Positions 11,654 through 22,673 of a DNA stretch of 64,000 nt are shown here, one piece after another. A program made the translations under genes and the position numbers. The DNA lies in contig NC_081555.1 in the NCBI RefSeq assembly GCF_963082655.1, positions 152,576,238 to 152,640,237 of the forward strand, read 5' to 3'. Source of the stretch: Stomoxys calcitrans. Taxonomy: Eukaryota > Arthropoda > Insecta > Diptera > Muscidae. The notes beneath the pieces are model-generated. The model did no database searches. It was not told where the DNA came from and was given only the letters and a program-made list of their open reading frames with translations. The stretch's first letter is position 1. Each line of letters begins with the position of its first letter.

Positions 11654-12120
11654 TGGACCGCTTACTGTGTGGCATGTGCCACTGTCTTGTTGAAACCACA
11701 TGTCAAGCAAGTCAAGCATTTCATTTTGGGCAGAAAAAAAATTGGCTAACATCCCACGATAGCGCTTATCATTTACAGCTATATTACGATTCGCATTATC
11801 TTTGAAGAAGTACGGTCCAATGATGCCACCAGCCCTTAAACCGAACCGACTTTTTCTGGATGCATTGGTAGCTCTTGCAATGCTTATGGCTCATCTTTAT
11901 TTCAAAATCGACTATTACGTACCCACTGAGGCAAAATGAGCTTCGCCATAAAATGGCAGAAGCTCGCGTTGAACTTTCTATGAGAGTAAAATTCAATAAT
12001 TTGCTATTATGGATCAAACTGAAGATGTTTGACAGTGAAACAAAACACGAAACGTGCGTAAGATGTTTAAATCACTGTTGCCAAAAATGTAATAGATAAA
12101 AAATCACCCTTTAGTTGATA
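11654..12120 (-). pseudogene. Tc1/mariner-type transposase relic 2
   Basis: Minus-strand translation, with frameshifts, gives GEAHF where SDEAHF is expected (first catalytic Asp lost), NKDEP, GLRAGGIIGPYFFKDNANRN, VNDKRYRGMLANFF and MWFQQDSGTCHTV (second catalytic Asp kept). The part with the third Asp is gone; the sequence stops at the DINE. At least two frameshifts and several stops are present. Same general family as relic 1. Confidence 0.85.
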
Positions 12121-12361
12121 TGGTTCAATCCAGAAATTTTGTTTTCCGGGTCGTCCATGGCTCCTGAGTTAAGGCAATAGGAATCTTGCAATTGTTGATG
12201 TTCTCCATCAGAGCGTGTCGCGGTTCTCCATGTTTTTTTATGGCAGTCCTCCATGAAGACTCAGTGGCCGGTCGCGCTTCCTTCATTCCTGTTCCGACTT
12301 TGTCTCCCTCCTCCGGACACCGTCTGGCTTGGTTTCCCAGAGTACTTGAAAGCGGATAGCT
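12121..12361. other. Unassigned 240 bp
   Basis: Moderately GC-rich, no motif or repeat recognised; possibly an old element remnant. Confidence 0.3.
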
Positions 12362-13215
12362 TTTTTTATACCCACCACCATAGGATGGGGGTACACTAAT
12401 CTAGATATTCCGTTTGTAAAATCTCTAAATATTGATCTAGGACCCCATAAAGTTTATATATTCATGATCGTCTTAACATTCTGAGTCGAACTAGCCATGT
12501 CCGTCCGTCTATCCAAATCGATAACGGTCGAATGCGTAAAGCTAGCCGCTTAACATTTTGCACATATTCTTAATATTGATGTAGGTCGTTGGAGATTGCA
12601 AATGGGGCATATCGGTTCAGATTTGGATATAGCTCCGGATATCCCGATTTGACTTCTTGAGCCCTCGGAAGCCGCAATTTTTGTCCGATTGGCTCATATA
12701 TTTGCATGTATTCTTTTGTTATAACTTCTAACAATTGTGCCAGTTCCATATAAACCGATCTCCAGATTTGATTTCTTGAGCCGCTGGAAGCCTTTTTTAC
12801 ATGGTGTTCTGTTATAACTTCCAACAACTGCGCCAAGTACGGTCCAAATCGGTCAAGAATATGATATATCTCCCATATAAATCCATCTCTCGATTTGAAT
12901 TTTTTAAACCCCTGGAAGCCTAAATTTTCACCAGATTTGGCTGACATTTTGCATGAGGTATTCCATTATGACTTTCAACAACTTATTATTGTAAAATACG
13001 GTCTGACTCGGTCTATAACCTGATATAGCTACCATATAAACTGATCTCCCGATTTAATTTCTTGAGTCCCTGAAAGCCACAATTTTTTTCCGATTTGGCT
13101 GAAGTTTTGCACATGTGTTCTGTTATAACTTCCAACAACTGAGCCAAGTATGTTCCAAATCGGTCAGACACATGACATAGCTCTCATTTAAACCTATCTC
13201 CCGATTTGACTTGTT
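12362..13215 (+). mobile_element. DINE-like A/B mosaic, 3'-truncated
   Basis: Starts TTTTTTATACCCACCACCAT and continues AGGATGGGGGTACACTAA, mixing B-type and A-type end bases. The core units are A-type (GATTTGACTTCTTGAGCC). The hairpin end is absent; it fades ~250 bp from the SDR 3' end. Confidence 0.75.
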
Positions 13216-13432
13216 GAACACCTTGTTTTCTGCTCTGCCAAGGCAACTCACACCTATAGGAGGGGATAACAACATGCTAAGGTCTGACGCCACCACCGCA
13301 GTTGTTGGGTCTTTGTTGACCATTCTGACACTACTCAAAACTGGTTTCACAACTTTTCATAATAGGTAGTACCTAATCCGGGATACGGATATTTTTCTCT
13401 GAGGAGCGAAATTAAAACACGCCCGCTACATC

Positions 13433-13438
13433 TTTATT
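13433..13438 (-). promoter_or_regulatory. Poly(A) signal AATAAA of the SDR gene
   Basis: AATAAA on the minus strand lies about 20 nt after the SDR stop codon, which implies a very short 3' UTR. The position and strand fit; cleavage has not been shown. Confidence 0.6.
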
Positions 13439-13458
13439 TAGAAAACATATACATTTTG

Positions 13459-13635
13459 TTAAATCATATCACCAGCAGGCTTTATAGTTAATTCGTAGAT
13501 CGAAACATGGGGTGGTGAAGTCAAGGCGAACATCACAGCTCGGGAAACATCCTCCGGCTGCAGTATAATGCCATGGCAAATCTTTTTTTGTTCTTCGGTT
13601 ATTAATTCGGTATCCACCAGCCCAGGACTAATGCT
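13459..13635 (-). CDS. SDR gene, exon 2 (C-terminal 58 residues)
   Basis: The exon begins right after a good acceptor (pyrimidine-rich, then TTGCAG) and starts with SISPGLVDTE, the conserved segment after the Rossmann core that helps bind the cofactor. It ends with the family-like tail YELTIKPAGDMI and a TAA stop at 13461..13459. It is separated from exon 1 by 1826 bp. Confidence 0.92.
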   Translation of the reverse strand, partial: SISPGLVDTELITEEQKKICHGIILQPEDVSRAVMFALTSPPHVSIYELTIKPAGDMI

Positions 13636-16055
13636 CTGCAATGGAAAAACAACGGAGATATATAAAAATAATTAGAATTTTTTTCAAAATTATGATGAAA
13701 AATGTGAAAGGTAAATTTCTGTTTCATTGTTTTTCAAGTAGAGCTCAATGACCAAGCGAATGCAACACCCAAAGGAGAGATTGTTAAATGAGTCTTGACG
13801 AAAAACAAGTAAAGACGTGCTAAGTTCGGCCGGGACGAATCTTATATACCCTCCACCATGGATCGCATTTCTCGAGCTCTTGCCACCGTATCTCTTTTTA
13901 GGCAAACAAAGGATAAAAGAAAAGAATTGCTATGTTATTGGAACAATATCAAGTTATGGTTAATTTCGGACCATAATTGAACTGAATATTGGAGACCATA
14001 GTAGAAGTCATTGTGTAAAATTTTAGCCAAATCTAGTAAGAATTGCGCACTTTAGGTGCCGAAGAAGTAAAATAGGTAAATCGGTTTATAGGGGAGCTGC
14101 ATTAGGCTATAAACCGATTCATGCCATTTTCGACACATATGCTAAAGGTCATGAGAGAAGCCGTTTGTAAAAATTTCAGCTAAATCGGATAACAATGGCT
14201 GGAGGCTCAAGAAGTCAAGACCCCAGATCGGTTTATATGGCAGCTATATCAGGTTATGGACCGATTTGAACTATTCTTAACACAGTTGTTGGAAGTCATA
14301 TCAAAACACTATGTGCAAAATTTCAGTCAAATCGGAAGAGAATTGCGCACTCTAGAGGCTCAAGAAGTCAAGACCCAAAATCGGTTTATATGGCAGCAAT
14401 ATCAGGTTATAAACCGATTTGAATTATTCTTAGCACAGTTGTTGAAAGTCATAACAAAACACGTCATGCAACATTTCAGCCAAATCGGATAATAATTGGG
14501 TCCTCTAGTGGCTCAAGAAGTCAAGACCCAAGATCGGTTTATATGACAGCTATATCAGGTTATAGGCCGATTTGAACCATATTCAGCACAGTTGTTGGAA
14601 GTCATAATAAAACACATCATGCAATATTTCAGCTAAATCGGATAATAATTGCGCCCTCTAGCGGCTCAAGAAGTCAGGACCCCAGATCGGTTTATGTGGC
14701 AGCTATATCATGTTATAGACCGATTTGAGCCATTTTTAGCACAGTTGCTGGAAGTGATAACAAAACACGTCCTGCATTATTTCAGCCAAATTGGATAGGA
14801 ATTGCTCCCTCCAGCGGCTCAAGAAGTCAAGACCCCAGATCGGTTTATATGGCAGCTATACCAGGTTATGAACCGATTTGAACTATTCTTAGCACAGTTG
14901 TTTAAAGTTACAACTAAACACTTCATGCAAAATTTCAGCCAAATCGGATAATAATTGGGTTCTCTAGAGGCTCAAGAAATCAAGACCCCAGATCGGTTTA
15001 TATGACAGCTATATCAGGTTATGGACCGATTTGAACCATTCTTAGCACAGTTGTTTAGAGTCATAACAAAACACCTCTTGCAAAATTTTAGCCATATCGG
15101 ATAGTAATTGCGCCCCCTAGTGGCTCAAGAAGTCAAGACCCCAGATTGGTTTATATGGCAGGTTTATCGGTTTATACGGACGGACATGGCTGGTTCGATT
15201 TAAAATGTCATGCCGATCAAGAATATATATATTTTTTGTGGTCTTAGACGAATATTTCGAGGAGTTACAAATAGAATGACGAAATTTGTATACCCCCATC
15301 CTATTGTGGAGGGTATAAAAATTGCCAGTTCCTCAGACAAGGCAGGACACATGTAACCCCACTGGTGGTCGCATTTCGATATTCTCCGGTATTGTCCAGT
15401 TTTTTTTTTCAGCTGTAATTTCAGGGGAAAAGCCTTCTAGGCTGATAACAAAATCTCTTACCGCTACTTTAATGCGTGTTCCCAAAGCTCGAAATTCCTG
15501 ACGATATATTTCATTAATTGCCGTCACCGCATACTTGGTTGCTGGATAAATGTTCAACGAGGGCACATGACCCGGTATCACTGGCACTTTGTGCCCCAAA
15601 ATGCTATTGATTAGAATAACATGACCAGAGGGTTGAGCATTGGCAGCCTCTGCCGCTTCCTTCATGGCTGCAAATGCATGACGCGTACAATGGATGAGGC
15701 CCATTACATTGGTGTGCAGCACTTCTTCAATTTGTTCGGCGGGCATGTCACACAATTGACCCATACGCAAACAACCGGCATTGTTAACGAGCACATGCAC
15801 CGGACCATGGTTAAGGGTGATTTTTTTAAAGACTTCAGCCACATTTGCGGCATTGGTCACATCGCAGTGCATGACATGCAGGCGTTGTTGCTCCTCGGCG
15901 CTTAACTGTTGCTTAAGCTCCGCCACACGTTCAATGCGACGCGCCAAACCGATAACAACCAAATGTAGTTTTAATAAATCTTTGACTACCGCCGCCCCAA
16001 TGCCCGAACTGGCACCGGTGACCACAGCGATTTTGGATTTTAATTGATCCGCCAT
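13459..16055 (-). CDS. Short-chain dehydrogenase/reductase (farnesol dehydrogenase / DHRS11-like), two exons
   Basis: Exon 1 is 16055..15462 and exon 2 is 13635..13459; joined they give 256 residues, close to the usual ~250 of this insect SDR group. Seen: cofactor motif TGASSGIG at residues 13-20, CDVT near 64-67, NNAG at 91-94, the structural Asn in TNV (116), catalytic Ser151 in INSILGH, and YPATK (Tyr170, Lys174). The donor is GCG|GTAAGA and the acceptor TTCCATTGCAG|AGC, phase 0; the junction reads KVA-SISPGLVDTE, the expected family sequence. The first ATG (MADQLKSK) is used: the frame stays open upstream but without an ATG. Family knowledge: cytosolic NAD(P)H-dependent oxidoreductases acting on alcohols or ketones such as farnesol; the substrate here is inferred only. 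All catalytic residues are intact and no frameshift is seen, so it is probably functional. A single intron holds a DINE element. Confidence 0.93.
13804..15321 (-). mobile_element. DINE-like family A element, complete, inside the SDR intron
   Basis: Both ends are present: AACAAGTAAAG plus the hairpin region (TTCGGCCGGGACGAA, one arm mutated) and CCCTCCACCAT at the low coordinates, and GTGGAGGGTATAAAAA at the high end. Between them the phrase CGGTTTATATGGCAGC recurs at 14229, 14382, 14535, 14688, 14841 and 14994, spacing exactly 153 bp. The GACGGACATGG microsatellite near 15175 is short. It lies in the same orientation as the gene and supplies most of the intron length. The flanks are A-runs, as expected for insertion between T and T. 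Confidence 0.85.
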
Positions 16056-16470
16056 TGGGAATGGGATGGCCACAGGTGATTGTTTCACCTCTCTGATGGT
16101 GACCAGAAAATTAGCAGCTATTAAAGGTGTAGGTGGTAGCCTTTTTTCAATGAATGAGTTTGGATCCACAATTTGTTGGTTGTTGTCAATTGAAATGTTT
16201 GCAATGCACTGTTTAAATTATTTTCCAAGCATCAGGTTTTGTTGTGCATGTGAGACTTTCATGGGTGAGAAAAACGTTCGTTTAGCAGATGTAGCACCAC
16301 ATTTAGTAGAGTATCACAAAAACGAAAAACGCCCTAGAATGACAAGATTTTTAACCGCAACGTAAACCTCAGTCTAAGATATCCTATTACAATGTTAATA
16401 TGTACACAGCGCATACATTTTCACAATATACTCAATACGTAGTTGGCAGTTAATTTTATTTTAAGTAAAA
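16056..16470. other. 5' flank of the SDR gene, no element recognised
   Basis: This should hold the 5' UTR and promoter of the SDR gene. The reading frame is open upstream of the chosen ATG back to about 16169 but has no ATG. I see no clear TATA box or initiator that I would defend. Confidence 0.4.
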
Positions 16471-16473
16471 AAT

Positions 16474-16650
16474 CAGTAAGGAAAGGTTCAAGGCGGGCGC
16501 GGACGACTTTATAATACCCTACACCACCGAGTGTACCTACAACTTTCAATTCATAGAAACTATGTCTAAATCTAGTCAGTCTTCAGTCCCAACCAGTAGG
16601 GAAAGGCAAAAGTCGGGCGGAGCCGACAGCACCACCTGTTGTACGTAGTA
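16474..16650 (-). mobile_element. DINE-like family C, two tandem hairpin ends
   Basis: CAGTAAGGAAAGG with a GC-rich palindromic segment and TACCCTACACCAC (16515-16527), followed at ~16592 by a second CAGTAGGGAAAGGCAAAAG with hairpin GTCGGGCGGAGCCGAC. Only the hairpin-side ends are present. Confidence 0.6.
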
Positions 16651-16651
16651 C

Positions 16652-19066
16652 TTTTTATACCCACTACCGAAGGATGGGGGTATATTCATTTTATCATTCC
16701 CTTTGCAACACATCGAAATTTCCATTTCCGACCCTATAAAGTATATATATTCTTGATCAGCGTAAAAATATAAGACGATCTAGACATGTCCGTCCGTCTG
16801 TCCATCTGTCTGTTGAAATCGCGCTACATTCTTTAAAAATAACGATATTGAGCTAAAACTTTGCACAATTTCTTTTTTTTGTCCATAAGCAGGTTAAGTT
16901 CAAAGATGGGCTATATCGGGCTATATAGGACTATATATTCATATGGCCCCCATATAGACCGATACGCCGATTCAAGGTCTAAGGCACATAAAAGCCACAT
17001 TTATTATCCGATTTTGCTGAAATTTGGAACAGTGAGTTTTGTTAGGCCCTACAACATCCTTCGTCAATTTGGCTCAGATCGGTCCCGATTTGGATATAGC
17101 TGCCGTATAGACCGATCCTTCGATTTAGGGTATTTGGCCCATAAAAGCCACATTTATTATCCGATTTTGCTGAAATTTGGGACAGTGAGTTGTGTAAAGC
17201 CATTCGCCATCTTTTATCAATTTGAACCAGATCGGTCTAGATTTGGATATAGCTGTCATATAGACCGATTCTCCGATTTAGGGTCTTGCAACTATAAATG
17301 GCACATTTATTACCCGATTTTGATGAAATTTGGGACAGTGAGTTGCGTTAAGTCCTTCGACATCGCCCGTCAGTTTAGCCTAGATCGGTCCAGATTTCGA
17401 TATAGCTGCCATATAGACCGATCCTCCGATTTAGGGTCTTGCAACCATAAAAGTCACATTTATTATCCGATTTTGCTGAAATTTGGGACAGCGAGTTTTG
17501 TTGGGCCCTACGACATCATTCGCCAATTTGGCCCAGATAGGTCCAGATTTGGATATAGCTGCCATATAGACCGATCCTCTGATTTAAGGTCTTAGGCCCC
17601 TTAAAACCACATTTATTATTCGATTTTGCTGAAATTTTGGGGCGGTGGGTTTTGTTAAGACCTTCGACATCCTTCGCTAATATGGCCCAGATCGGTCCAG
17701 ATTTGATTATAACTGCCATATAGACCGATCCTCCGATTTAGGGTCTTGCACCCATAAAAGCCACATTTATTATCCGATTTTGTTGAAATTTGGGACAATG
17801 AGTTGTGTTTAGCCCTTCGACATCCTTCGTCAATTTGGCCTATATCGGTCCAGATTTGGATATAGCTGCCATATAGACCGATCTCTCGATTTTAGGTTTT
17901 GGAACCATAAAAGCCACATTTAATATTCGATTTTAATGAAATTTGGGACAGTGAGTTGCGCTAGGCCCGTCGACATCCCTCGTCAATTTGGTTTATATCG
18001 GTCGAGATTTGGATATAGCTGCTATTTAGACCGATCCCCCGATTTAAGGTCTTAGGTCCATAAAAGCCACATTTATTATCCGATTTTGCTGAATATTGGA
18101 ACAGTGAGTTTTGTTAGGCACTTCGACATATTTCTTCAATTTAGCCTTGATCGGATCAGATTTGGATACAGCTGCCATATAGACCGATCTCTCGGTTTTA
18201 GGTTTTGGGACCATAAAAAGCGCATTTATTGTCCGATGTCGTCGCAATTTAGGTCAGTGAGTTATGTTGGGTCTAGATCAAATCGGTCTAGATTTGCATA
18301 TAGCTGCCATATAGACCGATCTCTCGATTTTAGGTTTTGGGACCATAAAAGCCACATTTATTATTCGATTTTAATGAAATTTGGGACAGTGAGTTGCGCT
18401 AGGCCCGTCGACATCCCTCGTCAATTTGGTTTATATCGGTCGAGATTTGGATATAGCTGCTATTTAGACCGATCCCCCGATTTAAGGTCTTAGGTCCATA
18501 AAAGCCACATTTATTACCCGATTTTGCTGAAATTTGGGACAGTGAGTTCTGTTAGGCACTTCGAAATATTTCTTCAATTTAGCCTTGAACGGATCAGATT
18601 TGGACACAGCTGCCATATAGACCGATCTCTCGGTTTTAGGTTTTGGGACCATAAAAAGCGCATTTATTGTCCGATGTCGTCGCAATTTAGGTCAGTGAGT
18701 TATGTTGGGTCTAGATCAAATCGGTCTAGATTTGCTTATAGCTGCCATATAGACCGATATCTCGTTTTAAAGTCTTGGCCCCAATAAAGGCGCATTTATA
18801 ATCCGATTTAACTAAAATTTGACACATTGACTTATGTTAGGCTTTTGGACATCCATGTTGTATATGGTTCAGATCGGTATAAAGACCTATGTTTTGTTAT
18901 ACACAATTGAACAATGACTTGTATTTATTAGTGTTTGGTCCAAATCGGAACATATTTCGATACAACTGCTATGAGACATAAGATATGAAATTTTCACCGG
19001 ATTTTGATAAAGGGTGGTTTACCCGAGGTTGTGGGTATCCAAAGTTCGGCCCGGCCGAACTTAACG
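16652..19066 (+). mobile_element. DINE-like family B1 element, greatly expanded (~2.4 kb)
   Basis: Starts CTTTTTATACCCACTACCGA, has a short GTCCGTCTGTCCATCTGTC microsatellite, then about 13 core units (ATAGACCGAT at 153 bp steps from 17111: 17264, 17417, 17570). It ends GTGGGTATCCAAAGTTCGGCC with hairpin TTCGGCCCGGCCGAA. The terminal CTTTTTACTTGTT is lost. A 438 bp higher-order duplication covers 17881-18756. Confidence 0.88.
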
Positions 19067-19096
19067 ATCCAAACCATATTTGGAAGATCGTTGGCT

Positions 19097-19282
19097 TGGA
19101 TCGTTAAGTTCGGCCGGTTCACAGGGATTTGGAAGAGCCTAACACAAGTCACTGTGTCAATTTTCTGTGAACGTGGTCAACAAAAGCGTCTTTTAGGGCC
19201 CAAAAGCTTAAATCGGGATATCGGTCTGCAAGGGGGTATATCAGGATATGGACCTATATGGCCCATCTTCGAATATCTTGAT
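19097..19282 (-). mobile_element. DINE-like family B fragment, inverted against the previous one
   Basis: Begins with the hairpin side (GATCGTTAAGTTCGGCCGG) and runs into B core sequence ending TTCGAATATCTTGATATAGG. It forms a 22 bp inverted repeat with the end of the preceding element. Confidence 0.7.
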
Positions 19283-19660
19283 ATAGGCTCAGTTAAAACT
19301 TCAGTGAAATTTTCTCTCAACACAATTTTACAGTGGAATTTTCTCTAAAGACCAAATTTCTGGGATTTTTTTTTCTAAAGACAAATTTTCAGTGAAATTT
19401 TCTTTAAAGATAAATTTTCAATAAAATTTTCTTTAAAGACAAATTTTCTGTGAAATTTTCTTTAAAGACAAATTTCAGTAAATTTTCTATTTAGACAAAT
19501 TTTCATTGAAATTTTCATTGAAATTTTCTCTAAGACAATTTTTCAGTGAAATTTTCTTCAAAGACAAAATTTCATTGAAATTTTCTCTTGGACAAAATTT
19601 CTATAAAATTTTCTCTACAGAAAAATTTTATTGACATTTTTAAATTTTCTCTAGAATGGG
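19283..19660. repeat. 29 bp minisatellite, degenerate, inverse orientation
   Basis: Units of the type GAAATTTTCTTTAAAGACAA plus ATTTTCAGT, the reverse complement of the 6190-6665 satellite, with variable spacing. Confidence 0.85.
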
Positions 19661-20674
19661 CTAATATTGTCCTTATGACATCATGTAAGTTGTCGGTATG
19701 TCAAAGGTTTTCTCTAAATTCAAAAATTATTTAAAATGAAATCCATCTCATGGTCAGATGCATTGTTTACGAAAGCATCTCCCCATTCAATGTTTCAGAT
19801 GTGTAATCTCTCCCATTTGATCTTCAATTTAGGTCTTCCATTGCATAGGCTACGTGCTGAAATAGATTTTGCTGCCCTTCCAAAAACCATTACCCTTGCA
19901 CTTTTAATGGATTTGCATAGAATGTTGAATAAATTTCAAACGTTGTCGCCGTGATTTCTATCAACGATGGATGATGGCATAGTACGTCTGGTCTCACATG
20001 TCAAATATTTCATTTATACGAAAGTTATCGCATGTGACTTTGAGTTTTTTCGCTATGGTTTTGAGGTTTGGTTTGATTTCTGTTATGTCGAATGTTAAAC
20101 TAGGTTCATATTCTCATGTGGAACGTGATGAAAATGTGCTGTCATTGGTACTGAGGAAAAACGTTACAGTGTTTTTTTTGTTATGATTATTCGTATGATA
20201 CACTACCAACACGTCAGCATGATGGAAAATGGTTTCCAGTTTTGCAAATTTTTTTGTTCATTCTGTTGACTTTTTCCTAAGCAATCTTGAAAAAAATATC
20301 CCCAAAATTCGTCTAAAAACGTGGTGGCATGTATTTCATAGACATATTCGAGGGCTTTGTATATTCGGTTTTTCTCAATGGAATTTGCATGCCATGATAA
20401 CATTGTCATACTGATACTGTCGCAAATTGCTTTAAGTTGGTCATAGGTGACAATAGGTGGGTTTTTTTTTTTTTTTTTGCTAAAAGCGAGTATTTTGCTA
20501 AAGAGAGAAGGAGGTCAGAGAAAAGTTGTTTAGAAGCAACATTGAAGGGAGTATTAATTACACCTTACACCACTAAGGTGGTGCAGAGTTTTAAAATTTT
20601 GAATGTTAAATTAGGTTAGTTTGAAAAGAGGATGCGGATAAAAAATAACTGGAATAAAATAATAATAAACATAA
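19661..20674. other. Unassigned stretch with coding-like minus-strand relic
   Basis: No transposon ends recognised. On the minus strand, 20450-19740 reads as a broken coding-like sequence (see findings). A T-run lies at about 20463-20478. No gene is called. Confidence 0.35.
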
Positions 20675-22673
20675 AACAAGTAAAAGCGTGCTAAGTTCGG
20701 CCGGGCGGAATCTTATATACCCTCCACCATGGATCGCATTTGTCGAGTTCTTTTACCGGCATCTCTTCTTGGGCAAAAAAACTGACAAAAGAAAATATTT
20801 GCTCTGCTATTAGAGTGATATCAAGATATGGTCCGGTTTAGACCACAATTAGATTATAAGTTGGAGACCTGTGTAAAATGTCAGTCAATTCGAATAAGAA
20901 TTGCGCCCTTTGGGGGCACAAAAAGTAAAATAGAGAGATGGATTTATATGGGAGCTGTATCGGGCTATAGACCGATTCAGGCCATAATAAACACGTATAT
21001 TGATGGTCATGAGAGGATCCGTCGTACAAAATTGCAGGCAAATCGGATAATAATTGCGACCTCTAGAGGCTCAAGAAATCAAGATCCCAGATCGGTTTAT
21101 ATGACAGCTATATCAGGTTATGAATGGATTTGAACCTTATTTGACACATTTGTTGAAATTCAAAATTTCAGCCAAGTCGGATAGGAATTGCGCCCTCTAG
21201 ACTATCAAGAAGTCAAGACCCAAGATCGGTTTATACGACAGCTATATCAGGTTATGAACGGATTTCAACCTTATTTGACACATTTGTTGAAAGTAAGAAT
21301 AAAATACGTCATGCAAAATTTAAGCCAAATCGGATAAGAATTGCGCCCTCTAGAGGGTCAAGAAGTCAAGACCCAAGATCGGTTTATACGACAGCTATAT
21401 CAGGTTATGGACCAATTTAGACCATACTTGGCACAGTTGTTGGATACCGTAACAAAATACTTCGTGCAAAATTTCATTCCAATTGGATAAGAATTGCGCA
21501 CTCTATAGGTTCAAGAAGTCAAGACCCAAGATCGGTTTATATGACAGCTATATCAGGTTATGGACCGATTTGAACCATACCTGGCACAGTTGTTAGATAT
21601 CATAACAAAACTCTTTGTGCAAAATTTTATTCTAATTGGATAAGAATTGCGCACTCTAGAGGCTCAAGAAGTCAAGATTCCAGATCGGTCTATATGGCAG
21701 CTATATCAGGTTATGAACCGATTTGAACCATACTTGGCACAGTTGTTAGATATCAGAACAAAACACGTCGTGCAAAATTTCATTCCAATTGGATAAGAAT
21801 TGTGCACTCTAAAAGCTCAAGAAGTCAAGATCCCAGATCGGTCTTTATGGCAGCTATATCTAAATACATTCTGATCTGAACCATATTAAAAAAATATGTT
21901 AGGAGGCCTAAAACTACTTACTGTTTCAAATTTCAGCGAAATCGGATAAAAAATATGTCTTTTATGGGCTTCAGATCGGTCTATATGGCAGCTATATCTA
22001 AATATAGTTCGATCTGAACCATATTTGGGTCAGATATTGGTAGACCTAAAACTACTCACTGATTTAAATTTCAGCGAAATCGGATAAAAAATAAAGCTTT
22101 TATGGGCTTCAGACCCTTTATTGGGAGATCGGTCTATATGGCAGCTATATCTTAATATAGTCCGATCTGAACCATATTTAGGTCGGGTGTCTGGAGGCCA
22201 TAAATAACTCACTGTTTCAAATTTTAGCGAAATCGGTTAATAAATGAAGCTTTTATGGTCTTCAGACCCTTTATCGGCAGATCGGTCTATATGACAGCTA
22301 TATCTAAATATAGTCCGATCTGAACTATATTTAGGTTCTAAATTTCAGCAAAATCGGTGGAAAAATAAAACTTTTATGGGCTTCGGATCCTTTTTCGGGA
22401 GCTCGGTCTATATGGCAGCTATATTTATATATATTCCGATCTGAACCATAAATAGGTCAGATGTCGGGAGGCTTAAAATAACCCACTGTTTAAAATTTAA
22501 GCGATATTGGGCAATAAATAAAGCTTTTATGGGCCTCAGACCCTTTATCAGCAGATCGGTCTATATGGCAGCTATATCTAAATATTGTCCGATCTGAACC
22601 ATATTTGTATCAGAAGTCCGGAGGCCTAAAACTACACACTGTTTCAAATTTGGCCCGTTCAAGAACTGCATAA
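20675..22673 (-). mobile_element. DINE-like A/B2 mosaic, hairpin-side part (outer element)
   Basis: Starts AAACAAGTAAAAGCGTGCTA with family A hairpin (one arm mutated) and CCCTCCACCAT. It has A units to ~21850 and then B2 units (CTAAATATAGTCCGATCTGA, GGGCTTCAGACCCTTTAT). It is interrupted at 22673 by a complete family A element and resumes at 23807. Confidence 0.8.

Noticed and set aside
16056..16169. N-terminal extension of the SDR protein upstream of MADQLKSK
   Set aside because: The frame is open but has no ATG (it begins at a GTG). The family protein starts a few residues before the TGASSGIG motif, as chosen.
16861..17595. A 244-codon frame and similar ones (61748-62209, 44894-45349, 33081-33587) with 51-residue repeats
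   Set aside because: 153 bp is a multiple of three, so any stop-free frame of one DINE unit continues through the array. Frames open on both strands, vary between arrays and show no domain.
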